This document shows positions 27,907 through 37,380 of a DNA stretch of 64,000 nt, one piece after another. The notes below the pieces were generated by a model. That model worked only from the letters and a program-made list of their open reading frames with translations, was not told the origin of the DNA and did not search any database. The stretch comes from Methyloversatilis sp. (lineage in GTDB: Bacteria; Pseudomonadota; Gammaproteobacteria; Burkholderiales; Rhodocyclaceae). Location: the NCBI RefSeq assembly GCF_030698125.1, contig NZ_JAUYNV010000056.1:25781-89780 (forward strand), written 5' to 3'. Every line of letters begins with the position of its first letter. Position 1 is the first letter of the stretch. Made by a program: the position numbers and the translations under genes.

Positions 27907-28524
27907 TCAGCGCAGGGTCATGCCGGTCCAGCCGTCCTTGCGCAGGCAGTCGTACAGGCCGCGGGTGACGGTCTTGGCGACCGGATCGGGCTCGTGGCCG
28001 GCACCGAGTGTCGACAGGCAGGCTGCCTGTGAAGCCATCAGTGCCGAGCCGTCGGCGCCGGCTTTGGCCCACATGGCGATGGTGATGCGCGACAGCGGAT
28101 CTTTCGGCACGGCCGGTTTGGCGGCCGCTGCGGCGGCCGGTCGGGCGGCGCTGGCCTTCTTCTCTGCCGGAGCAGGGCCGGAAGTGGGTGCCGCAGCCGA
28201 CTTGGAATCTGCAGCGGCGCCCGCAGCCCCGGCAGAAGCCGCTGCAGCGGCCACCGGCGCGGCAGCCTCTTCCTCGGCATCGGCTGCATCCTCATCCACC
28301 GGCGCGAATCCGAGTTGCGACAGTTCTTCCATCGACCGCGTCCACCATCCTTTTTCGTCCATGCACCGGGAGAAGGCGCTGCGCTCCGAAGTGGTGCTCT
28401 TGCATTCGGCTTCGGCGCGGCGGAAGTCCTCACCGCCAGCGCCTTGCTTGAAAGAAATGCCGGTGCAGCCGGCGAGCGCAGCGATCAGGGCGGACTGGAG
28501 CAGGGTGCGGGCAAAGCGATGCAT
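27907..28524 (-). CDS. Ala-rich lipoprotein with duplicated Cys...Gly-Trp motif
   Basis: The 205-residue protein has a lipobox (ALAGC, Cys at about residue 20). A short N-terminal domain contains ECK...RCMDEKGWW, a long low-complexity Ala/Pro/Glu/Lys linker follows (about 75-145), and the C-terminal domain contains AACL...YDCLRKDGW. The two ends thus share a Cys-x(n)-Cys-x4-Gly-Trp pattern, perhaps duplicated small disulfide modules. I do not recognise the family. It lies downstream of hisC on the same strand, 68 bases apart. Confidence 0.72.
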   Translation of the reverse strand: MHRFARTLLQSALIAALAGCTGISFKQGAGGEDFRRAEAECKSTTSERSAFSRCMDEKGWWTRSMEELSQLGFAPVDEDAADAEEEAAAPVAAAAASAGAAGAAADSKSAAAPTSGPAPAEKKASAARPAAAAAAKPAVPKDPLSRITIAMWAKAGADGSALMASQAACLSTLGAGHEPDPVAKTVTRGLYDCLRKDGWTGMTLR

Positions 28525-28592
28525 GACTGAACGACCCGGGGATGTGGACCCGACTGCTCTAGCAAGAAGCGCTCCGCAACGGCGACATCAGG

Positions 28593-29669
28593 TCAGGAAA
28601 TCTCGATGATTTCCCGCAGCGCGGCGATCAGCGATGCACAGTGCGCATCAGTTCCGATCGTGACGCGCAGAAACTGGTCGATGCGTGCTGCCTTGAAGTG
28701 ACGCACCAGGATGCGCCGCTCGCGCAGTGCCAGCGCCAGCGCGGCGGCGTCGTGCGCCGGATGGCGGGCGAACAGGAAGTTGGCGGCAGATGGCAGTACT
28801 TCGAAGCCCAGCGCGGCCAGGTCCGCGCGCAGTGTTTCCCGGCTTGCCATGACGCGCCGGCGCGTCTGGTCGAACCACTCGACGTCCTCGATCGAGGCGG
28901 TGGCGCCAACGAGGGCCAGTCGGTCGAGCGGGTAGGAGTTGAAACTGTCCTTTACCCGCGTCAGCGCTTCGATCAATGCCGGGTGACCCACGGCGAAACC
29001 CACGCGCAGCCCGGCCAGGGAACGCGACTTCGACAGCGTCTGCGTGACCAGCAGATTGGGGTGACGATCGATCAGCGCCACGGCCGACTCGCCGCCGAAG
29101 TCGATGTAGGCCTCATCGATCACCACCGGGCACTCGGGCAATGCAGCGGCCAGCCGGTCGATGTCGTCCAGCGGCAGCAGGCAGCCGGTCGGTGCGTTCG
29201 GATTCGGAAAGATGACCGCGCCGGGCCGACGGGCGATCAGGTCGTCGACGCGGATCGCGAACTGGGCGTCCAGCGGCACGCGCTCGAAGGCGATGCCGTA
29301 AAGCTGGCAGTAGACCGGGTAGAAGCTGTAGGTGATGTCCGGGAAAACCAGCGGCCGGTCGTGCTTCAGCAGGCCGATGAAGGTGTGCGCCAATACCTCG
29401 TCGGAACTGTTGCCGACGAAGACCTGCGCCGGCCCGATACCGAAACGTGCGGCGATCGCCTCGCGCAGAATCTGACCTGTCGGTTCCGGATACAGCTTCA
29501 GCCGGTCGCCGTCACGGCCCAGTTCGGCCTGTATGGCCGCCACGGCGCGCGGGCTGGGCGGGTAGGGGCACTCGTTCGTGTTGAGCTTGATCAGGCCTTC
29601 GATCTTCGGTTGTTCGCCCGGCGTGTAGGGCGACAGGGTGCTGACGACGGGGCTCCAGAACTGGCTCAT
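28593..29669 (-). CDS. hisC: Histidinol-phosphate aminotransferase
   Basis: HisC is a PLP-dependent class I/II aminotransferase converting imidazole-acetol phosphate to histidinol phosphate. The 358-residue protein has [15 protein letters not shown] at the N-terminus, [11 protein letters not shown] (PLP contacts) and the PLP-lysine in [18 protein letters not shown] at 29669 matches family length; the open frame extends upstream but lacks similarity. Unlike the other his genes in the window it is on the minus strand, divergent from hisB. Confidence 0.94.
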   Translation of the reverse strand: MSQFWSPVVSTLSPYTPGEQPKIEGLIKLNTNECPYPPSPRAVAAIQAELGRDGDRLKLYPEPTGQILREAIAARFGIGPAQVFVGNSSDEVLAHTFIGLLKHDRPLVFPDITYSFYPVYCQLYGIAFERVPLDAQFAIRVDDLIARRPGAVIFPNPNAPTGCLLPLDDIDRLAAALPECPVVIDEAYIDFGGESAVALIDRHPNLLVTQTLSKSRSLAGLRVGFAVGHPALIEALTRVKDSFNSYPLDRLALVGATASIEDVEWFDQTRRRVMASRETLRADLAALGFEVLPSAANFLFARHPAHDAAALALALRERRILVRHFKAARIDQFLRVTIGTDAHCASLIAALREIIEIS

Positions 29670-29819
29670 GATGATCAAGGCGGTGACGTGTTGAAACGGA
29701 GAACGGGCAGCCAGCGCGACGAGCGCCGCAAATGACCGGGTCCGAGTCGATGTTATCATCGGGCACTTGCGATTCCGGCGCTGCGCCGGGGCGATTTTCC
29801 GACGGCGATCCGACCATCC

Positions 29820-30407
29820 ATGCGGCAAGCAGACATCACGCGCAACACGCTCGAAACCCAGATCAGCGTGCGCATCAATCTCGATGGCAGCGGTCAGGGC
29901 AAGCTCGATACCGGCATCCCCTTCCTTGACCACATGCTCGACCAGATCGTTCGCCACGGCCTGATCGATCTGGAAGTCAGCGCGAAGGGTGATCTGGAAA
30001 TCGATGCCCACCACACGGTGGAAGATGTCGGCATATCACTGGGTCAGGCCTACGCCAGGGCGGTCGGCGACAAGAAGGGACTGCGCCGCTACGGCCACGC
30101 CTATGTGCCGCTCGACGAAGCGATGTCGCGCGTCGTGGTTGACCTGTCCGGCCGTCCGGGCCTTGTTTACAACGTCGATTACACGCGGGCGCGCATCGGA
30201 GATTTCGATGTTGACCTGGTGCGCGAGTTCTTCCAGGGCTTCGTGAATCACGCGCTCGTCACACTGCACATCGACAATCTGCGCGGAATCAATGCCCACC
30301 ATCAGTGCGAAACCGTGTTCAAGGCCTTCGCCAGAGCCTTGCGTGCGGCCAGCGAGCGCGATGACCGCGCGTCCGGCCAGATGCCGTCGACAAAGGGCTC
30401 GCTCTGA
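29820..30407 (+). CDS. hisB: Imidazoleglycerol-phosphate dehydratase
   Basis: This 195-residue Mn-dependent dehydratase is the monofunctional form (no histidinol phosphatase domain). Metal-binding signatures are [11 protein letters not shown] and the later [15 protein letters not shown]. It starts a run hisBHAFIE. The 150-base region shared with the divergent hisC start holds TTATCAT near 29753 and must carry promoters in both directions. Confidence 0.95.
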   Translation: MRQADITRNTLETQISVRINLDGSGQGKLDTGIPFLDHMLDQIVRHGLIDLEVSAKGDLEIDAHHTVEDVGISLGQAYARAVGDKKGLRRYGHAYVPLDEAMSRVVVDLSGRPGLVYNVDYTRARIGDFDVDLVREFFQGFVNHALVTLHIDNLRGINAHHQCETVFKAFARALRAASERDDRASGQMPSTKGSL

Positions 30408-30464
30408 GCGTTCGCCTGATTTCAAGCCCCACTCTTACGCGTTCCACTCCTTCCTGCGCCACTC

Positions 30465-31100
30465 ATGACCCGCGTTGTCATCATCGATTACGGTATGGGC
30501 AACCTGCGTTCTGTCGCCAAGGCGATCGGACACATTGCGCCTGCGGCTGACGTCGTCGTCAGCAGCGACCCGCGCGATGTCGCAGCCGCGGACCGGGTCG
30601 TGTTTCCGGGGCAGGGTGCGATGCCCGACTGCATGCGCGAACTCGATCTGCGCCAGTTGCGCAGTGCGGTGATCGACGCCGCCGCGAACAAGCCCTTTCT
30701 GGGCATCTGCATCGGCCTGCAGATGTTGTTCGAGCACAGCGAAGAGGGCGATCATCCCGGTCTTGGTGTTCTGGACGGCGAAGTCCGGCGCTTCGACAAT
30801 CCGGTCGATCCGGAGAGCGGCGCGCGGTTGAAGGTGCCGCACATGGGCTGGAACGGCGTACGCCAGACCGCAAAACACCCGCTTTGGGCTGGCATTCCAG
30901 ATGAAGAACGCTTCTACTTCGTGCATAGTTACTATGTGGTGCCGCGGAACGCTGACTTGACCGCAGGTGAAACCTGTTACGGCGCGCCCTTTACCAGCGC
31001 CATAGCGCGCGATAATATTTTTGCCGTTCAGTTCCATCCCGAAAAGAGCGCACACGCCGGACTGCGCCTGCTGGCCAACTTCATCGACTGGACGCCCTGA
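30465..31100 (+). CDS. hisH: Imidazole glycerol phosphate synthase, glutaminase subunit
   Basis: HisH hydrolyses glutamine and channels ammonia to HisF. The 211-residue class I glutamine amidotransferase shows the nucleophile elbow GICIGLQML and the His-Glu pair in [18 protein letters not shown] is typical of the N-terminus. The catalytic triad is intact. Confidence 0.95.
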   Translation: MTRVVIIDYGMGNLRSVAKAIGHIAPAADVVVSSDPRDVAAADRVVFPGQGAMPDCMRELDLRQLRSAVIDAAANKPFLGICIGLQMLFEHSEEGDHPGLGVLDGEVRRFDNPVDPESGARLKVPHMGWNGVRQTAKHPLWAGIPDEERFYFVHSYYVVPRNADLTAGETCYGAPFTSAIARDNIFAVQFHPEKSAHAGLRLLANFIDWTP

Positions 31101-31175
31101 TGGACGAAGCCGGGCAGCGCTGCCCGACCTTGATTGCCTCTACATCCCTTATCTGACTCGACCCGACCTCGTGCC

Positions 31176-31922
31176 ATGCTGCTGATTCCTGCCATCGACC
31201 TCAAGGACGGCCACTGCGTACGCCTGAAACAAGGCGACATGGATGTGGTGACCGTATTTTCGGAAGACCCGGCTGCCATGGCCCGGCACTGGCTGGATGC
31301 CGGCGCGCGCCGCCTGCATCTGGTCGATCTGAACGGCGCCGTGGCCGGCAAGCCGAAGAACGAATCGGCCATCAAGGCCATCGTGCGCGAACTGGGTGAC
31401 GAAATCCCGATCCAGCTCGGCGGGGGAATTCGTGATCTCGATACCATAGAACGCTATCTGGATGACGGCATCAGTTACGTCATCATCGGCACGGCGGCGG
31501 TGAAGAGCCCGGGTTTTGTGCATGACGCCTGCGGCGCCTTTCCCGGCCACATCATCGTCGGGCTGGACGCGCGCGACGGCAAGGTCGCGGTGGATGGCTG
31601 GTCGAAGATGACCGGTCACGACGTCGTCGACCTGGCGAAGAAGTTCGAGGACCAGGGCGTCGAAGCGGTCGTCTACACCGACATCGGCCGCGACGGCATG
31701 CTGGGTGGCGTCAACATCGAAGCGACCGTCAAGCTCGCGCAGGCGCTGCGCATCCCGGTCATCGCCTCGGGCGGCGTGACCAATATGGACGATATCCGTG
31801 CGCTGTGTGCGGTCGAGGACGAAGGCGTCATGGGTGCCATCACCGGACGCGCCATCTACGAGGGCACGCTGGATTTCGCGGCGGCCCAGGCCGAAGTCGA
31901 CCGTCTGAACGGCGACACCTGA
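31176..31922 (+). CDS. hisA: ProFAR isomerase
   Basis: HisA is a (beta/alpha)8 barrel that opens the ribose of ProFAR by an Amadori rearrangement. The 248-residue protein starts [17 protein letters not shown] with the catalytic Asp, and the second Asp is in [10 protein letters not shown]. The phosphate-binding loops GGGIRD and [10 protein letters not shown] are present. ATG at 31176 is chosen over the longer open frame because the barrel starts there. Confidence 0.95.
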   Translation: MLLIPAIDLKDGHCVRLKQGDMDVVTVFSEDPAAMARHWLDAGARRLHLVDLNGAVAGKPKNESAIKAIVRELGDEIPIQLGGGIRDLDTIERYLDDGISYVIIGTAAVKSPGFVHDACGAFPGHIIVGLDARDGKVAVDGWSKMTGHDVVDLAKKFEDQGVEAVVYTDIGRDGMLGGVNIEATVKLAQALRIPVIASGGVTNMDDIRALCAVEDEGVMGAITGRAIYEGTLDFAAAQAEVDRLNGDT

Positions 31923-31955
31923 TCCACTTCTTGTCGCGCGCGGCGCGGGAGTTCC

Positions 31956-32722
<767 letters not shown>

Positions 32723-32726
<4 letters not shown>

Positions 32727-33112
32727 GCGGGCCGGCCTGGGCAGACGAAGTTGAGTGGGATGCCAACGGCCTGCTGCCGGTCATCGTGCAGGAGGCGTCC
32801 AGCGGCGATGTGCTGATGTTCGCCTGGATGAATCGTGAAGCGCTGGCCCGCACGGCTGACCTGCGCGAAGCCGTTTTCTGGTCGCGTTCGCGCGGCCGGC
32901 TGTGGCACAAGGGCGAGGAATCGGGTCACACGCAGAAGGTGCTGGACATCCGCCTCGACTGCGACCGCGACGTACTGCTGCTGAAAGTTGAACAAACCGG
33001 CGGTATCGCCTGCCATACCGGACGTCACAGCTGTTTTTTCCATGCCTTGACGAACGACGGCTGGGAAACGACCGAGCCTGTACTCAAGAATCCGGACGAC
33101 ATCTACAAATGA
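32723..33112 (+). CDS. hisI: Phosphoribosyl-AMP cyclohydrolase
   Basis: This 129-residue metalloenzyme opens the adenine ring of PR-AMP. Zinc and magnesium ligands are seen in [24 protein letters not shown] and [10 protein letters not shown]. It is a stand-alone HisI, not fused to HisE. It starts with GTG inside the hisF stop and overlaps hisE by 4 bases. Confidence 0.94.
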
Positions 33113-33432
33113 TCGATATTGAAGTGTTGCATCGAGTGGCGCAGACCATTGCCGAACGCAAGGCGGCCGAACCCGGCTCGTCGTATGTGTCGTCGCTGCT
33201 GCACAAGGGCACCGACGCGATCTGCAAGAAGGTGGTCGAAGAAGCCGCGGAAACCATCATGGCTTCGAAGGATGGCGACGCCGGTCATCTGGTGAAGGAG
33301 GTGTGCGACCTCTGGTTCCACAGCATGGTGCTGCTGGCGCACCATGGCCTGACGGTCGATGACGTGCTGCACGAATTCCGTCGCCGCGAAGGCATTTCCG
33401 GTCTGGACGAAAAACGTTCGCGCACGACCTGA
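33109..33432 (+). CDS. hisE: Phosphoribosyl-ATP pyrophosphatase
   Basis: The 107-residue all-alpha MazG-like enzyme removes pyrophosphate from [24 protein letters not shown] and [14 protein letters not shown] carry the acidic metal-binding residues, and [14 protein letters not shown] follows. It closes the his run; its ATG overlaps the hisI stop. Confidence 0.94.
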   Translation: MIDIEVLHRVAQTIAERKAAEPGSSYVSSLLHKGTDAICKKVVEEAAETIMASKDGDAGHLVKEVCDLWFHSMVLLAHHGLTVDDVLHEFRRREGISGLDEKRSRTT

Positions 33433-33504
33433 AGCACTGTTGCCGGCGCACAATACGGTAATACGCGTATCCCAGAATGCGCCCCTCACGGACACACTGA
33501 CGCC

Positions 33505-33864
33505 ATGCAAGACAACGACTGCATTTTCTGCAAGATCATCAGCGGCAAGATTCCGTCGCGCAAGCTGTACGAGGATGATCTGATCTACGCGTTCCACGAC
33601 ATCAACCCTGTCGCGCCGGTGCATTTCCTGATCATTCCGAAAGCCCACATTCCGACGCTGTCGGATGCCAGTCCGGCGCACGAGGCTGCGCTGGGTCGCA
33701 TGCTCGCGAAAGTCGGCGAGCTGGCGCGTGAAGCCGGTTGCACCGACGGCTTTCGCACGCTGATCAACTGCGGAAGGGTGGGTCGGCAGGAGGTGTATCA
33801 TCTTCACATGCATGTCGTGGGCGGGCCGGATCCCCTGCCGCCCATGCTCGTTTTCGAGAGGTAA
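33505..33864 (+). CDS. hinT: HIT-family purine nucleoside phosphoramidase (HinT)
   Basis: The 119-residue HIT protein has [14 protein letters not shown] at the start and the nucleotide-binding triad in HLHMHVVGG. It probably hydrolyses AMP-lysine or aminoacyl-AMP adducts. The gene commonly sits between hisE and tatA in betaproteobacteria, as here. Confidence 0.92.
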   Translation: MQDNDCIFCKIISGKIPSRKLYEDDLIYAFHDINPVAPVHFLIIPKAHIPTLSDASPAHEAALGRMLAKVGELAREAGCTDGFRTLINCGRVGRQEVYHLHMHVVGGPDPLPPMLVFER

Positions 33865-33866
33865 TC

Positions 33867-34094
33867 ATGGGTTCATTCAGCATTACGCACTGGCTTATCG
33901 TTCTGGTCATCGTGCTCCTCATCTTCGGCACGAAGAAACTGCGCAACATCGGCTCTGACCTCGGCGGTGCAGTCAAGGGCTTCAAGGACGGCGTGAAAGG
34001 TGGCGAGAACGATGCCGCCGGTACACCCGAGCAGCCGACCCAGCACGTGGGGCGCACCATCGACGTCAAGGCCGAAGAGAAGGTCAAATCCTGA
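33867..34094 (+). CDS. tatA: Twin-arginine translocase subunit TatA
   Basis: TatA polymerises to form the passage for folded proteins. The 75-residue protein has the N-terminal membrane helix (residues about 3-21), the hinge [20 protein letters not shown] and a polar tail. ATG at 33867 lies 2 bases after the hinT stop; GAGAGG lies upstream. Confidence 0.95.
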   Translation: MGSFSITHWLIVLVIVLLIFGTKKLRNIGSDLGGAVKGFKDGVKGGENDAAGTPEQPTQHVGRTIDVKAEEKVKS

Positions 34095-34175
34095 TCCTGG
34101 CGGCCCGCCGCCTGTCGGGCCGCGTCGTCACACGGCCACCGGGACGCAGTGCCCGGTGCCACATCCGTCCAGTCC

Positions 34176-34631
34176 ATGTTTGACATCGGTTTTTCCGAAT
34201 TCCTGATCATCGGCGTCGTTGCGCTGCTGGTGCTCGGCCCCGAGAGGCTGCCGCGCGCCGCGCGCACGGCCGGGCATCTGCTCGGTCGCCTCAAGCGTTA
34301 CGTGAGCGATGTGAAATCGGATATTTCGCGCGAAATGCAGCTGGACGAACTGCGCAAGCTGCAAGCCCAGGTTGAACAGCAGGTCCGCGATGTCGAACGT
34401 CAGGTCGATGAAACCGCGGCCGGCGTCAATAACGAAGCGACCGGGCTGAGTGACCAGATGCGCGCTGCGATGGCCGAGCAGGACAAATACGCCGCTGTCG
34501 AAAACACCCTGATGGACCCGCCCCCGCCGGCCAACCCTGCCGTGCCGGCCGAAGATCCAGCATCCGGCCAGTTGTCGCTCGACATCCCGCCGCCGGGCGC
34601 GACCGAGCCGGCGAATCGCGAAAAGGCATGA
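34176..34631 (+). CDS. tatB: Twin-arginine translocase subunit TatB
   Basis: TatB with TatC forms the signal-peptide receptor. The 151-residue protein begins [20 protein letters not shown] and continues [13 protein letters not shown], the TatB signature with Glu in the helix, then an amphipathic helix and a coiled-coil rich in Gln/Glu. The tail is Pro/Ala-rich. ATG at 34176 is chosen because TatB proteins begin there. Confidence 0.95.
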   Translation: MFDIGFSEFLIIGVVALLVLGPERLPRAARTAGHLLGRLKRYVSDVKSDISREMQLDELRKLQAQVEQQVRDVERQVDETAAGVNNEATGLSDQMRAAMAEQDKYAAVENTLMDPPPPANPAVPAEDPASGQLSLDIPPPGATEPANREKA

Positions 34632-34641
34632 GACGCCGGGC

Positions 34642-35388
34642 ATGAACGAACAGACCGAAAGCTTCGTATCCCATCTGGTCGAATTGCGAGACCGGCTGCT
34701 GCGCGCCGTCATTGCGGTGGTCGTGGTGTTCGTGTGCCTGATGCCCTGGGCCGCGGACATCTACGACATCCTTGCTCATCCGCTGATGGTGGCGCTGCCC
34801 GAAGGCACCAAGATGATCGCCACCGGTGTGGTGACGCCGTTCTTCGTCCCGGTGAAGGTGACGCTGATGCTGGCTTTCCTGATCTCGCTGCCGGTGGTGC
34901 TCTACCAGGTCTGGGCCTTCATTGCGCCCGGCCTGTATGCACACGAAAAGCGACTCGGACTGCCGCTGATCATCGCCAGTACGCTGTTGTTCATCGTCGG
35001 GATGGCGTTTTGCTACTTCCTCGTTTTCGGTGTCGTATTCAGCTTCATCGCGGAATTCGCACCGAAAAGCATCACGCCGGCGCCGGATATCGAGCAATAC
35101 CTGTCCTTCGTGCTGACCATGTTCACCGCCTTCGGCGTCACCTTCGAGGTACCGATCGTGGTCATCGTGCTGGTGCGATTCGGGCTGGTGACCATTGCGC
35201 AACTCAAGGAAGCCCGGCCCTACGTGATCGTCGGCGCCTTCGTCGTGGCGGCGATCGTCACGCCGCCGGATGTGGTGTCGCAGTTGCTGCTGGCGATCCC
35301 GCTGTGCCTGCTGTACGAGCTCGGCATCCTGTTCTCGCGCTTCATCAAGGCGTCACCCGAGCGCAGCAAGGCTGCGCAGGACGCCTGA
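34642..35388 (+). CDS. tatC: Twin-arginine translocase subunit TatC
   Basis: The 248-residue six-helix protein carries the conserved N-terminal SHLVELRDRLLRAV and FVPVKVTLMLAFLISLPVVL, with the conserved Glu-type recognition site region FIAPGLYAHEKR. It recognises the twin-arginine motif. Its stop codon abuts the stop of the convergent protease gene with no gap. Confidence 0.96.
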   Translation: MNEQTESFVSHLVELRDRLLRAVIAVVVVFVCLMPWAADIYDILAHPLMVALPEGTKMIATGVVTPFFVPVKVTLMLAFLISLPVVLYQVWAFIAPGLYAHEKRLGLPLIIASTLLFIVGMAFCYFLVFGVVFSFIAEFAPKSITPAPDIEQYLSFVLTMFTAFGVTFEVPIVVIVLVRFGLVTIAQLKEARPYVIVGAFVVAAIVTPPDVVSQLLLAIPLCLLYELGILFSRFIKASPERSKAAQDA

Positions 35389-36591
35389 TCACTCGTCGCG
35401 GCGCGGTGCCTGCGCGGTGGCCGGGCGCTTGCCCACCGTGACCCCCAGGTCCTTCTCGCCGCCGCTGCGGTAGATCTTCAGCGTAGCCTGCTGACCGGGC
35501 ACCAGAGCCGCGATCAGCTGCAACATGCCGGACGCGTCCTTCACCTTCCTGCCATCGACTTCCAGCAGCACATCGCCCGGGCGCACGCCGCCGCGATCGG
35601 CCGGGCTGCCACGCATCACGCCTGCGATCAGCGCGCCGCCAGCCGCCGGAACCTTGAAGCTTTCAGCCAGTTCGGGCGTCAGTTCCTGCACCTCCACACC
35701 GACCCAGCCACGCGTGACCGAGCCGTTGGCGACGATCTGTTCCATCACGCTGCGCGCTGTGCTGACCGGAATCGCGAAGCCGATGCCCAGCGAGCCGCCG
35801 CTGCGCGAGTAGATCGCAGTGTTGATGCCGACCAGATTGCCGTCGGCATCGACCAGTGCGCCGCCCGAATTGCCCGGGTTGATCGCGGCGTCGGTCTGGA
35901 TGAAGTTCTCGAAGGTGTTGATGCCCAACTGCGAGCGGCCGAGCGCCGACACGATGCCCATCGTGACGGTCTGCCCGACGTCGAACGGGTTGCCGATGGC
36001 CAGCACCACGTCACCGATGCGCAGGCCGTCGGTTGCACCGAAACTGGCCGCCGGCAATTTCGTCGGCGCCTTGACCTGCAGCACAGCCAGATCGGATTCC
36101 GGGTCGCTGCCGATCAGCGTTGCCGGATACTTGCCGCCGTCGTTCAGCGATACCTCGATTTCGTCGGCTGCCTCGACCACATGGTTGTTGGTCAGCACCA
36201 CGCCATCTTCGCTGACGATGACGCCGGAACCGAGTCCCATCTGGCGCTGCGGCTGATTGCCAAGCCGGTCGCCGAAGAAATGCCGGAACACCGGATCATT
36301 CATCAGCGGGTGCTGCGGGGTCTTCACCGCCTTGGTCGTAAACACGTGGACCACCGAAGGCAGCGCCTTCTGCGCCGCGTCGGCGTAGGTTACGACCCTG
36401 GCGGCTTCGACACGCGCGGGTGGCATCGCCACATCCGGCAACAAGGCCGCCTGAGCCGCAGATACCGCTGCGTTGCCGCCAGTCTGGCCATTGCGTGCCG
36501 GCAACCAGTCGGGGCGCAGCGTCGCAATGACGAAAAGCACGGCCAGCGCGGCCGTGACCGATTGAGCAAAGACAAGCCACAGACGCTGCAT
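35389..36591 (-). CDS. DegS/AlgW-like membrane-anchored serine protease
   Basis: The 400-residue HtrA-family protease has one N-terminal membrane anchor (about residues 5-25), a trypsin-like domain and one PDZ domain (about 295-385). The triad is His in LTNNHVVEAADEI, Asp in DPESDLAVLQV and Ser in INPGNSGGALV. A single PDZ and a membrane anchor match DegS/AlgW, which cleave an anti-sigma factor during envelope stress, rather than DegP with two PDZ domains. It is divergent from the Nif3-like gene. Confidence 0.92.
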   Translation of the reverse strand: MQRLWLVFAQSVTAALAVLFVIATLRPDWLPARNGQTGGNAAVSAAQAALLPDVAMPPARVEAARVVTYADAAQKALPSVVHVFTTKAVKTPQHPLMNDPVFRHFFGDRLGNQPQRQMGLGSGVIVSEDGVVLTNNHVVEAADEIEVSLNDGGKYPATLIGSDPESDLAVLQVKAPTKLPAASFGATDGLRIGDVVLAIGNPFDVGQTVTMGIVSALGRSQLGINTFENFIQTDAAINPGNSGGALVDADGNLVGINTAIYSRSGGSLGIGFAIPVSTARSVMEQIVANGSVTRGWVGVEVQELTPELAESFKVPAAGGALIAGVMRGSPADRGGVRPGDVLLEVDGRKVKDASGMLQLIAALVPGQQATLKIYRSGGEKDLGVTVGKRPATAQAPRRDE

Positions 36592-36618
36592 AATCAGGAA
36601 ATGAAAACCGGGGGGGAA

Positions 36619-37365
36619 ATGGACACGACGCAGCTGCAAAGATATCTCGACGAACTGCTGGATGCCGCGCGCTTCAAGGATTATTGCCCAAACGGACTGC
36701 AAGTGGAAGGCGCGTCAGAGGTGTCGAAAATCGTCTGCGGTGTCAGTGCCAGCCTGGCCCTGATCGAAGCTGCGATCGAGCGCGGCGCGCAGGCCCTGCT
36801 GGTGCACCACGGCTGGTTCTGGCGCGGTGAGGATGGCCGGGTGACCGGCACCCGACGCGCCCGGATGGCGCGCGTGCTGGCACATGACATCAACCTGTTT
36901 GCCTATCACCTGCCGCTGGATGCACATCCCGAACTGGGCAACAACGCTCGCCTCGGCAGTCTGCTCGATTTCCGGCCGACCGGCACGACCGGAGAGCAGG
37001 GTCTGATATGGCTGGGCGAACCTGAACAGCCGGCCACGGCTGCCGCGTTGTGCATGCGTACCGGGAGCGTGCTGGGCCGAACGCCCCTGCTGGTCGGCGA
37101 CGCGCAGCGCGTGGTGCGACGCGTCGCCTGGTGCACCGGTGCCGCGCAGGGATATTTCGAGCAGGCCATCGATGCCGGCGTCGATCTGTTCATATCCGGA
37201 GAAATTTCCGAGCCGACCGCCCATCTTGCGCGTGAGTCAGGGGTGCCCTACATCGCCGCCGGTCATCATGCGACCGAGCGCTATGGCGTCAAGGCGCTGG
37301 GCGCACACCTGGCCGAACGGTTCGGGCTGACGGTCGAATTCGTCGATATCGACAACCCGGCTTGA
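36619..37365 (+). CDS. Nif3-like dinuclear metal-centre protein (YbgI family)
   Basis: The 248-residue protein belongs to the Nif3/YbgI (GTP cyclohydrolase type 2-like) family. FKDYCPNGLQVEG, the metal-binding LLVHHGWFW and AGHHATERYGVKALG carry the histidines of the di-metal site. The biochemical role is unsettled. I prefer ATG at 36619 (MDTTQLQRYLDELL), matching homologue starts, over ATG at 36601. Confidence 0.9.
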   Translation: MDTTQLQRYLDELLDAARFKDYCPNGLQVEGASEVSKIVCGVSASLALIEAAIERGAQALLVHHGWFWRGEDGRVTGTRRARMARVLAHDINLFAYHLPLDAHPELGNNARLGSLLDFRPTGTTGEQGLIWLGEPEQPATAAALCMRTGSVLGRTPLLVGDAQRVVRRVAWCTGAAQGYFEQAIDAGVDLFISGEISEPTAHLARESGVPYIAAGHHATERYGVKALGAHLAERFGLTVEFVDIDNPA

Positions 37366-37380
37366 TCCGGGTGCGCTGCC

